From positions 1 to 40,886 of the forward strand of contig JAUVYF010000006.1 in assembly GCA_030603215.1 (NCBI GenBank): 40,886 bases of DNA, read 5' to 3'. The DNA is from Candidatus Bipolaricaulota bacterium. GTDB lineage: Bacteria > Bipolaricaulota > Bipolaricaulia > UBA7950 > UBA9294. How positions within the stretch are numbered: the first letter of the stretch is position 1; each line of letters opens with the position of its first letter. Shown here in pieces: positions 1-8,583 of the stretch. Both the position numbers and the translations under genes were made by a program. Below the pieces are notes generated by a model. The model ran no database searches, was not told the DNA's origin, and was given only the letters and a program-made list of their open reading frames with translations.

Positions 1-912
1 CGTGACCATTTCACTTACTGAATGCTCAACCTGGATGCGCGCGTTCACCTCAATAAAGAAGAAGAAGCCCTCCACATCAACTACAAACTCCACTGTTCCG
101 GCGTTCTGATAGCCAATTGTTCGCGCGGCTGTAACCGCGGCTGCGTAAAGCTCTCGGCGTAGCTCAGGATCAAGACAAGGAGCGCCCGTTTCTTCAATCA
201 ACTTCTGGTGACGACGTTGAATAGAGCACTCTCTTTCTCCCAAGTGCACGATTTTTCCACAACTATCGGCAAGGATCTGCACCTCTATATGACGTGGGTT
301 TAGGAGCGCATGTTCCAGATAAAGGCTGGCATCTCCGCATGCCGCACCAGCCTCACTGCCCGCCGCGCGAACAGCGTTTCTTAGTTCCTGCGGCTCGTTC
401 ACTAGGCGCATTCCCCGTCCACCGCCGCCAAAAACTGCTTTTACAAACAACGGATAACCTACCTGCTCTGCCGTTATCTCCAGTTGGTCGTCTTGCTCCG
501 GAACCGCCGCGCCAGGAAGAACGGGTACACCAGCGGCAGCGACTACTTCCCTTGCGGCAAGTTTGTTTCCAGCGAGTTCCATCACCTGATAATCCGGACC
601 AACAAAAGTAATGTTGTGCCCCACGCATACTTCAACAAAATGGGGATTCTCAGCGAGAAATCCATACCCTGGATGAATGGCTTCAGCCCCCGTTAACTCA
701 GCCGCGCTAATTATAGCAGGAATACTCAGGTAGCTCTTCTTCTGATTGGCAGGGCCAATGCAAACCTTTTCGCCGGCAAGCTTGAGATACGGCATTTCCC
801 TATCCGCTTGCGAGAAAACTGCAACCGAGTCAAGGGAAAGCTCGCGGCAGGCCTCAATTACACGTAGAGCAATCTCTCCTCGATTGGCAATCAGTACTTT
901 ACCCAGTGTCAC
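1..912 (-). CDS. accC: Biotin carboxylase subunit of acetyl-CoA carboxylase (C-terminus outside window)
   Basis: ATP-dependent carboxylation of biotin on the carrier protein, the first half-reaction of acetyl-CoA carboxylase in fatty acid synthesis. About 303 residues are present. The N-terminus reads [20 protein letters not shown], the biotin carboxylase N-domain signature. The ATP-grasp glycine loop GGGGRGMR follows, then [25 protein letters not shown] and, at the window edge, [15 protein letters not shown], which holds the catalytic Arg and Glu region. The GTG start overlaps the accB stop as GTGA (912-909), so the two genes are translationally coupled. The last third, with the C-terminal lid, lies beyond position 1. 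Pyruvate or other acyl-CoA carboxylases share this subunit, but the accB-accC pairing favours the acetyl-CoA enzyme. Confidence 0.95.
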   Translation of the reverse strand, partial: MTLGKVLIANRGEIALRVIEACRELSLDSVAVFSQADREMPYLKLAGEKVCIGPANQKKSYLSIPAIISAAELTGAEAIHPGYGFLAENPHFVEVCVGHNITFVGPDYQVMELAGNKLAAREVVAAAGVPVLPGAAVPEQDDQLEITAEQVGYPLFVKAVFGGGGRGMRLVNEPQELRNAVRAAGSEAGAACGDASLYLEHALLNPRHIEVQILADSCGKIVHLGERECSIQRRHQKLIEETGAPCLDPELRRELYAAAVTAARTIGYQNAGTVEFVVDVEGFFFFIEVNARIQVEHSVSEMVT

Positions 913-1319
913 GTTCTCTCAAACAGAAACAGCGGGTCTCCATATTCCGCCGTCTGTCCATCTTCAACTAGAATTCGCAGCAATCTCCCAGATTCTGTGG
1001 CATTGATCTCATTTAGCGCCTTCATTGCCTCTATAATGCATAAGGTGTCGCCAGGCTTAACCAAGGATCCTTCATCAACGAATGGCTCTTCTTCTGGTGA
1101 AGAACGACGGTAGAAAGTTCCCACAAGGGGTGAGGTAAAGATGAATTGATTCTTCTTTTCCTCTTCAACATGTGATGAAACATCCCTGTCACGATTCTCC
1201 TTTTCAGAAACACTCTCCCTGCAGACGGTCATCCGCTTTTTTCCGTCCCAAATAGTGATTTCTGTCAAATCTTCCGCTTTCAGTAATCGTATGACTCGCT
1301 CTAGCTCCTCGATATTCAC
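909..1319 (-). CDS. accB: Biotin carboxyl carrier protein of acetyl-CoA carboxylase
   Basis: Carries the biotin that AccC carboxylates. An N-terminal helical segment ([14 protein letters not shown]) leads through a charged linker to a C-terminal biotinyl/lipoyl domain with EAMKALNEI. The Lys of EAMK, about residue 100, is the biotin attachment site; family members usually have EAMKLMNEI. A longer reading from ATG 1358 exists, but GTG 1319 is preferred. A strong Shine-Dalgarno (GAGGAGG) lies 4 nt upstream of it, the family normally begins at this NIEE motif, and a good promoter (-10 TAGAAT) would start transcription at about 1336, inside the longer reading. Coupled to accC by a GTGA overlap. 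Confidence 0.93.
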   Translation of the reverse strand: MNIEELERVIRLLKAEDLTEITIWDGKKRMTVCRESVSEKENRDRDVSSHVEEEKKNQFIFTSPLVGTFYRRSSPEEEPFVDEGSLVKPGDTLCIIEAMKALNEINATESGRLLRILVEDGQTAEYGDPLFLFERT

Positions 1320-1342
1320 CTCGCCTCCTCGGGTACCACATA

Positions 1343-1372
1343 ATTCTATCTTAACCATGCTTTACTGTACAA
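1343..1372 (-). promoter_or_regulatory. Candidate promoter of accB-accC
   Basis: On the minus strand TTGTAC and TAGAAT are separated by 18 nt, giving a start near 1336, just before the GAGGAGG ribosome site of the GTG start at 1319. Read by eye. Confidence 0.45.
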
Positions 1373-1377
1373 TGTCC

Positions 1378-1405
1378 TTGCAAGCAAAGAATAGCCTTCT
1401 ATAAT
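1378..1405 (+). promoter_or_regulatory. Candidate promoter of the CNNM/CorC gene
   Basis: TTGCAA, 16-nt spacer, perfect TATAAT (1400-1405). Transcription would start near 1412, which leaves the GAGGTGAG ribosome site (1414-1421) in the transcript and favours the GTG start at 1430 over 1418. Confidence 0.5.
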
Positions 1406-1429
1406 TAGGATATTGAGGTGAGCCTAACC

Positions 1430-2725
1430 GTGGCAATTGGCGCACAAGCTGCGCTGCTAGTTTTTCTTGTTGTTTGTTCTGCCTATTTCTCTAGCGCAGA
1501 AACCGCTATTACTTCTCTCGATGAAGGGCGGTTAAGCTACCTAGTAAGCGCGTATAAGAAGAAGCGAAAAGCGTTCTCCGCTCTCCTTAAGGAGCCCAAT
1601 AATCTTATCACCGCCCTACTCATCTTAAATAACCTGACCAATATTGGGGCAAGTTCGCTGATGACACTAGTTGTGCTGCGGTTCTTTCCCAAGGGGATCC
1701 CAAATTATCAAGTAGGGTTGCTGGCAACTGGTATCATGACTGTTTCTCTTCTCATATTCGGTGAGATTACGCCAAAGAACTTCGCCAAGAAGAACGCAGA
1801 GCGATACGCCTTGGCCACAATCAACCAAATCTACTTTTTCTCCCGCCTGCTGTGGCCGCTGATCGTTGTGTTCCGTTGGTTAGCTTACGGAATCGTACGA
1901 TTGTTCGGAGAGGACCTTTCACAGGAAGAGCCCATACCGGTTAGTGATGAACAGATTGAAACCCTGATCGATGCAAGCGAAGAACGTGGCCTCCTTGACG
2001 TGGAAGATGGAGCAATGATTCGCCGTATCCTTTCTTTCGACGAAATGACCGCCAATCAGGTGATGATCCCTCGACCTGACGTTCAGCTAATCGAAGCGGA
2101 AACCTCCCTGGCAGAGGTAAGGGAAATAGTCATCAAAGATGGACACTCACGTTTCCCGGTATACGAACAGACACCAGATAATATTGTCGGCACCCTATAC
2201 GCGAAGGATCTGCTAGCGCCAGCCGCAGACTCTCGCACTAGCCTGCGAGATATGCTGCGCCCGGTCTACTATACGCCAACAAGTAAGCCGATCAATGTTC
2301 TATTGAGGGAGTTCCGGCGGGAACGCGTACATATGGCGGTTGTAGTAGACGAATTCGGCGGAATGGCTGGAATTATCACGCTAGAAGATATCCTTGAAGA
2401 GATCGTAGGAGAGATCGAAGATGAGTACGATCACCCAATAATGTTGATCAAGCGTATCTCGCCCGATGAGGCGCTGATAGATGGAGATACCTCGATCCAT
2501 CAGCTCAATCAAGCAATGGATCTCGATCTTCCGGAAGACAAAGGAGTAACCATAAATGGATTACTCTTTCACTTCCTCGCGGCGATGCCTAAGAACGGAG
2601 AGCAAGTTACTATCGGTTCAGTGACAATCACTGTGGAAAAGGCAACGGAGCGAGAGAGTACCTCGGTAAGAGTGAAAACCAGCAGGATGATTCAGGAAGA
2701 GGAAAGAGCAGGCAACGAGAAATAA
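1430..2725 (+). CDS. CNNM/CorC-family membrane protein (DUF21 + CBS pair + CorC_HlyC)
   Basis: Predicted cation (Mg2+) transport or efflux-related membrane protein of the family that includes CorC, YtfL and MpfA; older databases call it hemolysin-like. Residues about 5-190 form a DUF21 transmembrane domain with several hydrophobic helices and the conserved SSAETAITS start. A CBS-domain pair follows (VMIPRPDVQLIEAE ... VVVDEFGGMAGIITLEDILE), which in relatives binds adenine nucleotides. A CorC_HlyC domain of about 80 residues closes the 431-aa protein. GTG 1430 has a well-spaced GAGGTGAG; GTG 1418 in the same frame is the alternative. Transcribed divergently from accB. The exact ion is not readable from sequence. 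Confidence 0.9.
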   Translation: MAIGAQAALLVFLVVCSAYFSSAETAITSLDEGRLSYLVSAYKKKRKAFSALLKEPNNLITALLILNNLTNIGASSLMTLVVLRFFPKGIPNYQVGLLATGIMTVSLLIFGEITPKNFAKKNAERYALATINQIYFFSRLLWPLIVVFRWLAYGIVRLFGEDLSQEEPIPVSDEQIETLIDASEERGLLDVEDGAMIRRILSFDEMTANQVMIPRPDVQLIEAETSLAEVREIVIKDGHSRFPVYEQTPDNIVGTLYAKDLLAPAADSRTSLRDMLRPVYYTPTSKPINVLLREFRRERVHMAVVVDEFGGMAGIITLEDILEEIVGEIEDEYDHPIMLIKRISPDEALIDGDTSIHQLNQAMDLDLPEDKGVTINGLLFHFLAAMPKNGEQVTIGSVTITVEKATERESTSVRVKTSRMIQEEERAGNEK

Positions 2726-3006
2726 GCAACCAAGGACGCTTGAATTATCCTTACGCGTTGCGCTTAGGGAAAAGAATGAACAGCCCATTAAGAAACAAGG
2801 TTCCTCACAGTTAAGGTAAGGCAACCCAGAGAAAGACTCATAAGATGAGTCTCTCGCAGAGACGCAGAGAACACCAGAAAACAAGCGAGAGAGGGATACA
2901 GGAGAATTAGAAACAAGAGAAATGAGAAGCTTGAATTCTTGGCGATCTTAGCGACTTAGCGAGAAAACGAATTTGCCAGAAGGAGGTCGTTATTCCATCC
3001 CGTACC
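2726..3006. repeat. Spacer with 9-nt quasi-repeats and a hairpin
   Basis: No convincing gene. AGACTCAT (2834-2841) and ATGAGTCT (2845-2852) form a perfect 8-bp hairpin with a 3-nt loop but no T-run. It runs into a nonameric CTCGCAGAGACGCAGAGAAC stretch. A second 9-nt pattern (ttggcgatc / ttagcgact / tagcgag) lies at about 2939-2963. A perfect AGGAGGT ribosome site sits at 2981-2987. Confidence 0.5.
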
Positions 3007-5769
3007 TTGCGTGAAGCGCGAGGAACCAGAAACAAATTGATGGTACTTGTCCTGCTAATCATTGGGATCATTAGTATTATCGATCTCGCCGTTGCTGCAA
3101 CAGCTTACTCAATCGACGTAACCTATGACCCCAAACAGAAGACCCTGGTTGGCGTAGAAGAAGTGACCTTCACAGCAGATTCCCCTACGGCTTATTTCTT
3201 TCTTCTCGCCAACCTAGGACAGGAGGAAAACCCCTTTTCCAGCAGCCGAACAATCGATGACCTCTATCCGCAGGGTTTTGAGCCAGCATCAACAACCATT
3301 GAAACAGTAGAGATGCTCCAGCCGCAAAGCGATAAGACGCTTCCATTTCGGCTTCTCTCCCTCCCGCCTGCGATCCAGACTTTTTCCCTGCAACATACAG
3401 TCCTTGCGGTCGATCTTCCCGCGGTACAGAACCAGACGATCACCTTACGAATACGTTTTTCTACGCGCATCCCAAGGACCACTGCCGGCGACCAGGGAAT
3501 CGAACAAGAGATTCTTACTTGGCGCTTTGGATGGTACCCGCTGCTTGCTCATGACCAACCGTGCTGGAACGAGCAAAACGACATATTATCCTCTGAATCA
3601 GCGGAGGGATTCCCTTTTGAATTCCCTGTCGCTGACTACTCAGCGACGATCGCCCTTCCGGCGAGTTACACGCTTGTCTGTGGAAGCGACCATATCACAG
3701 AGATCGAACCTGAGGCGGAGAACTTCAGGCGTTACGTCGCATGGAATGATTCCCCTACTCGTACGTTTGCTATTACTATCGGCCCCAATTATGAGTACTT
3801 CGCGCTCGAAGACTTTCCGATACCAATCAAGGTCTTCTTTCTCCCCGGCCATGAAGAAACGGCACGCCTTTTTTCCACCTACGCAATAGATATCTTGGCG
3901 GACTATCAACAAAGATTTGGCCCCTATCCGCACTCCTCTCTTACTATTGTAGAGAATCCCAACCGCTATGGCCTGTCCATGGCTGCAGATGGTATCGTTT
4001 GGCTATCCGATCTGTTCTTTAGCCATCGCAATGTAACCGTGCCGGGAGTCCTGAATCGTTTCTGCGAGTTCACGCTGGCTCATGAGATCGCCCACCAATG
4101 GTGGGGCCTTAGTGTGGGAGTAGACCTAAACGCGCAAAATTGGCTCTCCGAAGGAATGGCACAGTACTTAGCGGTAAGCTATTTTGAACGCCAGCATGGT
4201 GAGTTCGGGCCAAACATCTTTGTTTTGAAACAAGACGGCATCTTAGAGAATGTCGTACGCTCACAATTTGGCTTTCTCAACCTGAGGGAACACGAAATCG
4301 AGCTTCCCTATATTGTGAACTATGAGTATGGTTTCGACGAGGCAGTCATAAAGCCTGCATCAGAGGTCCGTTACGAAAACGCCTCAGTCATCAGGCTATA
4401 CGATAAGGGATACTTGGTAGCGCGGACAATTGCCGCCGCCATGGGAAGAGAAAGATTCGAGATCGGCCTCCGCAGTGCAGGGCTACAGTTCCGAAACAAG
4501 ATCATTGATGTAGACGAACTACGCATTGTACTTGAGAGGGAAGCAGGCTATTCCCTTGCGCATTTGTTTGAAACCTGGCTGGCAAGCCCGGGAGGCGTTG
4601 ACTACACAGTGAAGATAGTCTCCCGCAATCCGACGGAGATCGGCCATCAAACCACCCTACACGTAAGCCGCAGCGGAGGCGCCATACAACCAGTAGTAAT
4701 CGAACTAGTCTTAGTCTCAGGAAATATGGTGCGCCGACAATGGGATGGGGCCACCGAATCAGCCACGCTTACTTTCGAAACAGAGGAAGTAGTCCGCCGA
4801 GCAACAATCGATCCCGATCATCTGCTTCCTGACTACAACCGGCTGAATAACAACTCGCCCACAAAGTTGCTCACAGCAGTAAGCGCTAATACATTGCCGC
4901 TCGACGCCTATTTGATCCAACCTGACCTGGAATCGAACGGACTAAGCATTAGCTTCCTTAACCGGCTGCGCTTAACGATCGGTCAAGGAATAGTTTCTGT
5001 AAGTATCTGGGAGGGGCGCAACCACTATTCCTTCCTCTCAGCTGCCCTTAAGGAAGGAGAGGTCGCTGGAACACTAGGCTACACGCTCACTTCTTTTTCT
5101 CAAGCAAAGACCGGTTCTCCCGGGATCTTCTGGCATCCTACGCGCACAATTACTCTGAGCGGCCACCGAATCGTCACCACCAAGGAACCATTCTCTTATT
5201 TGCACATTGGAGCAGCAGAATATGGGCCACCTGGAGACAATCGCGTAACTACATTCGCTCTCGATCTGAGTCCTGGCGCAGCAGGGAGGGCAACGCTTAG
5301 CGCGTTCAACGAAATTCGCCTCTTTCCTCGCATCTATCTTCAAGGAACTGTTACGTTGGGAACAGGGATTGGCAGAGTTCCCTCCCCTCTCCTGTTTGAC
5401 CTTGAAGAACTCATAAGCTTTGGAAGGACGATCGGGGGTACCTGGTTCAAAGCAACGTTCCCAGGCGAGCATAAGCTCTATGGCCATCTCGCGGTAGAGT
5501 TTTCCTCGCTTGTCAACAAGTCATATAATCTGGCAAACCTGATGATGCTTGACAAGCTGGGTGGGCGCGTCTTTGTCGCTGGCGGAACAAGCTGGACAAA
5601 TTTCGATGAATTCGGTAAAACTACCCCCAAAGTAGAAGCTGGTGTAGAGGGAATGCTCGACCTTTCCGCAATTGGTGGCCTCCTGCCGATAAGGGTAACG
5701 GTTGGGTTCGCTAGGCCAATCCTGGGAAACGGAGAAGGCGTCTTCTATCTTGAGCTTTCTATGGAATGA
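3007..5769 (+). CDS. Exported M1-family zinc metallopeptidase with a long beta-rich C-terminal region
   Basis: Predicted secreted or membrane-anchored aminopeptidase-like protein of 920 aa. A hydrophobic segment at about residues 12-31 (LMVLVLLIIGIISIIDLAVA) acts as signal peptide or anchor. The M1 catalytic core carries HEIAHQWWG with zinc ligands H359 and H363, and E382 in NWLSEG (HExxH-18-E). A GAMEN-like exopeptidase loop is not clear; SMAADGI occupies that area. Residues from about 620 are glycine-rich with alternating hydrophobics and end in FYLELSME, resembling an outer-membrane beta-barrel or a large beta-sandwich; this is inference. The start is uncertain. TTG 3007 lies 19 nt after the perfect AGGAGGT, ATT 2992 is well placed but unusual, and ATG 3040 would still keep the signal segment. 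pheT begins 18 nt downstream. Confidence 0.85.
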   Translation: MREARGTRNKLMVLVLLIIGIISIIDLAVAATAYSIDVTYDPKQKTLVGVEEVTFTADSPTAYFFLLANLGQEENPFSSSRTIDDLYPQGFEPASTTIETVEMLQPQSDKTLPFRLLSLPPAIQTFSLQHTVLAVDLPAVQNQTITLRIRFSTRIPRTTAGDQGIEQEILTWRFGWYPLLAHDQPCWNEQNDILSSESAEGFPFEFPVADYSATIALPASYTLVCGSDHITEIEPEAENFRRYVAWNDSPTRTFAITIGPNYEYFALEDFPIPIKVFFLPGHEETARLFSTYAIDILADYQQRFGPYPHSSLTIVENPNRYGLSMAADGIVWLSDLFFSHRNVTVPGVLNRFCEFTLAHEIAHQWWGLSVGVDLNAQNWLSEGMAQYLAVSYFERQHGEFGPNIFVLKQDGILENVVRSQFGFLNLREHEIELPYIVNYEYGFDEAVIKPASEVRYENASVIRLYDKGYLVARTIAAAMGRERFEIGLRSAGLQFRNKIIDVDELRIVLEREAGYSLAHLFETWLASPGGVDYTVKIVSRNPTEIGHQTTLHVSRSGGAIQPVVIELVLVSGNMVRRQWDGATESATLTFETEEVVRRATIDPDHLLPDYNRLNNNSPTKLLTAVSANTLPLDAYLIQPDLESNGLSISFLNRLRLTIGQGIVSVSIWEGRNHYSFLSAALKEGEVAGTLGYTLTSFSQAKTGSPGIFWHPTRTITLSGHRIVTTKEPFSYLHIGAAEYGPPGDNRVTTFALDLSPGAAGRATLSAFNEIRLFPRIYLQGTVTLGTGIGRVPSPLLFDLEELISFGRTIGGTWFKATFPGEHKLYGHLAVEFSSLVNKSYNLANLMMLDKLGGRVFVAGGTSWTNFDEFGKTTPKVEAGVEGMLDLSAIGGLLPIRVTVGFARPILGNGEGVFYLELSME

Positions 5770-5787
5770 TCCTAAGCGAGGTCAATA

Positions 5788-8160
5788 ATGAAGGTACCAT
5801 CCCGATGGCTGGCGGAATATGTAGACATAGATGTAACTGAAAGGTCGGTTCAACAACTTGCGAACCAGCTAACTCTGGCCGGTATTGAAGTTGAAGGAAT
5901 TATCCCCACTGGGGCATTGCGCGGTGCTGTAGTCGGACGTGTGGTCTCACACCGTCCTCATCCCAACTCTGATCATCTCCTCCTGTGTGTTGTTGACACA
6001 GGTACCAGCCAAGCCCAGATTATATGTGGGGCCCTCAATGTAGTTGATGGTGCAACCGTTCCCGTAATCATGGTTGGAGGGAAGCTGCCCGGCGGTTTAG
6101 TAATAGAGGAGCGCAAGATTCGCGGAATTACGTCCCAGGGGATGATCTGTTCGAGAACTGAGTTAGGATTAGAAGAACATTCTGCTGGCATATGGAATTT
6201 CGATCCAAAGCTCAATCTGTCCCTTGGTGTAGATCTAGCCGAGCTTCTAGAATTCGAGGACTACATCCTCGATATCTCGGTAACCTCAAATCGTCCGGAC
6301 TGCTTGGGAATCTACGGAATCGCCCGTGAGGTTGCCGCAATCACAGGAAAGAGACTACAGCCCCCCTTGCTGACATTCAATGGGTCTTCCCCCCCAACAG
6401 GAGAGCGATTTTCGGTTGAAGTGGAAGACGCAGCTGATACACCACGCTATACCGCGTCCCTCATGAGCAATGTCACTGTCGACTCTGCCCCGCCTCTCAT
6501 GCAGCATCGTCTATCAAAAGCGGGAATGAGGCCGCTGGCTAACATAATAGATGTGACAAACTATGTCATGTTAGAGCTTGGCCATCCTTTACACGCATTC
6601 GATGCCGATTTAGTGAAAGACAGGATCATTGTTCGCCATGCCAACAAGGGGGATTCCTTCTGTACCTTGGACAAGGTTGAGCGCAAGCTTGGGCCCGAAA
6701 TCCTGATGATCAGTGATCCTGTTGGAGATCTGGCAATTGCTGGGGTAATGGGAGGAGAGCGAAGCGAAATCAGAAAAGAGACAACAAACGTTCTCCTAGA
6801 AGCAGCAACCTTCTCCCCAGCTACAATCCGCAAGGCAACCAGATTTCTTGGCCTTCGCAGCGAAGCCTCGCAGCGCTTCGAGCGTGGCGTTGATCCTGAA
6901 AGCGTACCCATAGCAGCAAAGCGTGTGGCACACCTGCTACAGAAGATGACGGGGTGCTGTGTACATCGCGGAATGGTTGATGTGTATCCGCGCAAACGGG
7001 CTTTGCGAACACTCACGCTCCGTCCCAGCTACGTCACTAGCCTCTTAGGTATTGAGATCAAGCACCCGGAAATGACAGAGATTCTTACCCGATTAGGAAT
7101 GAAGGTGAGCAACAAAGGAGAAAACCTGTTAGCACAAGTCCCTTCCTTCCGTCCCGATCTCAACCGCGAGGTAGATTTGATTGAGGAGATTGGCCGAATC
7201 TATGGTTACAATCGCCTTCCTTCTACTCCGCCAGAGACAACTCTACAAATGGGGGAAAAGCCCCCTATGGAACTGTATAAAGACCAGATACGAGCTATCC
7301 TTACTGGGCTAGGGTTAGATGAAGTAGTAACGGATGGCTTTGACAAGAGACAGTACAGGGAAGCCCTTGCGTTGCCGGCTGAAAACTTGGTGAAAATCAA
7401 GAACCCAATGACTGTTGGACAACGAGCATTAAGGGGAAGTCTCCTTCCTGGACTTCTCTCTGTGGTTGAAACCAACTTAAAACGGGGCGTTGCGGGTGGG
7501 ATGCTATTCGAGGTAGGCCGGGTATTCTCCAAGCCACGAAATGAACACGAATCTCTTGCTGGTCTCCTGTTCGGTCGTACCGCACTTCCCCTTTCCGGTA
7601 GAAGGAATATTGACCTGTTGGCAGCGAAGGGAGTTATCCAGAATCTTTTGGCTTCCCTGAACGTGGGAGAGCCACGCTTTCTCACTAATGATATTCCAAC
7701 CTTTCTTCACCCTGGGCGCGCGGCAAGAATCACGTTAGCAGGAGAAGAAATGGGACTGTTGGGCGAGCTCGCCCCCACTGTTTGCGACGATCTTTCCAGC
7801 AGCGCTACCTTGATCATGTTTGAGATCGACATAGACAAACTGCAGCGCTTGGGCAGAACCAAGTATCTATTCACGCCTCCTGGACGTTTTCCCGCTTCCA
7901 AACGAGACCTTTCTCTGCTCGCTCCAATTGAGCTTCCCGAGGAAAAGATCCGCCGGGCAATCGCATCCGAGAAACTGATTGACAGCGTGTTGCTCTACGA
8001 CCTATACCAGGGAGAGCAAGTCTCTGAGCACGAAAAAAGCCTCACGTACGAAATCTCCTTGCGCGCGGACGACCACACACTAACCGACCAAGAGGTAGAC
8101 CGGAGTGTTCATCGTATCATGAAACGTTTGACCAAGCTTGATGCTCGCCTGCGCGAATAG
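5788..8160 (+). CDS. pheT: Phenylalanyl-tRNA synthetase beta subunit
   Basis: Beta chain of the (alpha beta)2 PheRS, which charges tRNA-Phe. It is 790 aa, the usual bacterial length. Visible regions in order are: the N-terminal EMAP-like tRNA-binding domain (about 39-150, with HPNSDHLLLCVVD and GMICSRTELGL); the B3/B4 editing domain (about 205-380); B5 (about 400-475); the catalytic-like core with EIGRIYGYNRLP and NPMTVGQRALRGSLLPGLL; and the C-terminal FDX-ACB anticodon-binding domain (RFPASKRDLSLL onward). The pheS gene is not adjacent, which is unusual: in many genomes pheS-pheT are contiguous. tsaE starts on the base after its stop codon, so the two are probably co-translated. Confidence 0.97.
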   Translation: MKVPSRWLAEYVDIDVTERSVQQLANQLTLAGIEVEGIIPTGALRGAVVGRVVSHRPHPNSDHLLLCVVDTGTSQAQIICGALNVVDGATVPVIMVGGKLPGGLVIEERKIRGITSQGMICSRTELGLEEHSAGIWNFDPKLNLSLGVDLAELLEFEDYILDISVTSNRPDCLGIYGIAREVAAITGKRLQPPLLTFNGSSPPTGERFSVEVEDAADTPRYTASLMSNVTVDSAPPLMQHRLSKAGMRPLANIIDVTNYVMLELGHPLHAFDADLVKDRIIVRHANKGDSFCTLDKVERKLGPEILMISDPVGDLAIAGVMGGERSEIRKETTNVLLEAATFSPATIRKATRFLGLRSEASQRFERGVDPESVPIAAKRVAHLLQKMTGCCVHRGMVDVYPRKRALRTLTLRPSYVTSLLGIEIKHPEMTEILTRLGMKVSNKGENLLAQVPSFRPDLNREVDLIEEIGRIYGYNRLPSTPPETTLQMGEKPPMELYKDQIRAILTGLGLDEVVTDGFDKRQYREALALPAENLVKIKNPMTVGQRALRGSLLPGLLSVVETNLKRGVAGGMLFEVGRVFSKPRNEHESLAGLLFGRTALPLSGRRNIDLLAAKGVIQNLLASLNVGEPRFLTNDIPTFLHPGRAARITLAGEEMGLLGELAPTVCDDLSSSATLIMFEIDIDKLQRLGRTKYLFTPPGRFPASKRDLSLLAPIELPEEKIRRAIASEKLIDSVLLYDLYQGEQVSEHEKSLTYEISLRADDHTLTDQEVDRSVHRIMKRLTKLDARLRE

Positions 8161-8583
8161 ATGAATAAGACAATCATCGTTCACAACTCGCTAGAAATGG
8201 AAGAGGTCGGAATTGACCTTGCCAGTATGCTCACCGATGGGATAGTTGTTTCTTTAGTTGGGCCGCTTGGCGCGGGGAAAACAACCTTGGTCAAGGGAAT
8301 TGCCAAAGGGCTGTTGATTACCGACATCGTCGTTTCTCCTAGCTATCTGCTCGCTCGTGATTACTATGGGCGGCTCGCCCTACATCATCTAGATGCCTAC
8401 AGGATCAACTCCCTGGGTGAGCTTGCTGAAGTAGGGCTCGACCAGTTTCTGCCGCCAGCGGAAGGAGTAACCGTAATTGAATGGCCCAATCGAATCAAAG
8501 GTATAGTTGAAATCAGCGATATCGTGATAAGAATAATCCTGCTTGAAGATGGTAAACGAGAAGTAGCAATCGCTAGGGAGTAA
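8161..8583 (+). CDS. tsaE: tRNA threonylcarbamoyladenosine biosynthesis ATPase TsaE
   Basis: Cytoplasmic ATPase that works with TsaB and TsaD to make t6A37 in ANN-decoding tRNAs. It is 140 aa. Walker A is GPLGAGKTTLVKG (about 34-46), followed by the family SPSYLLARDYYG (family SPTFTLVNEY) and the Walker B-like HHLDAYRI, then VIEWPNRI near the C-terminus. It starts directly after the pheT stop with no spacer, so translation probably depends on termination-reinitiation. Its end overlaps the end of convergent amrS by 11 nt. tsaB and tsaD are not in the window. Confidence 0.95.
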   Translation: MNKTIIVHNSLEMEEVGIDLASMLTDGIVVSLVGPLGAGKTTLVKGIAKGLLITDIVVSPSYLLARDYYGRLALHHLDAYRINSLGELAEVGLDQFLPPAEGVTVIEWPNRIKGIVEISDIVIRIILLEDGKREVAIARE

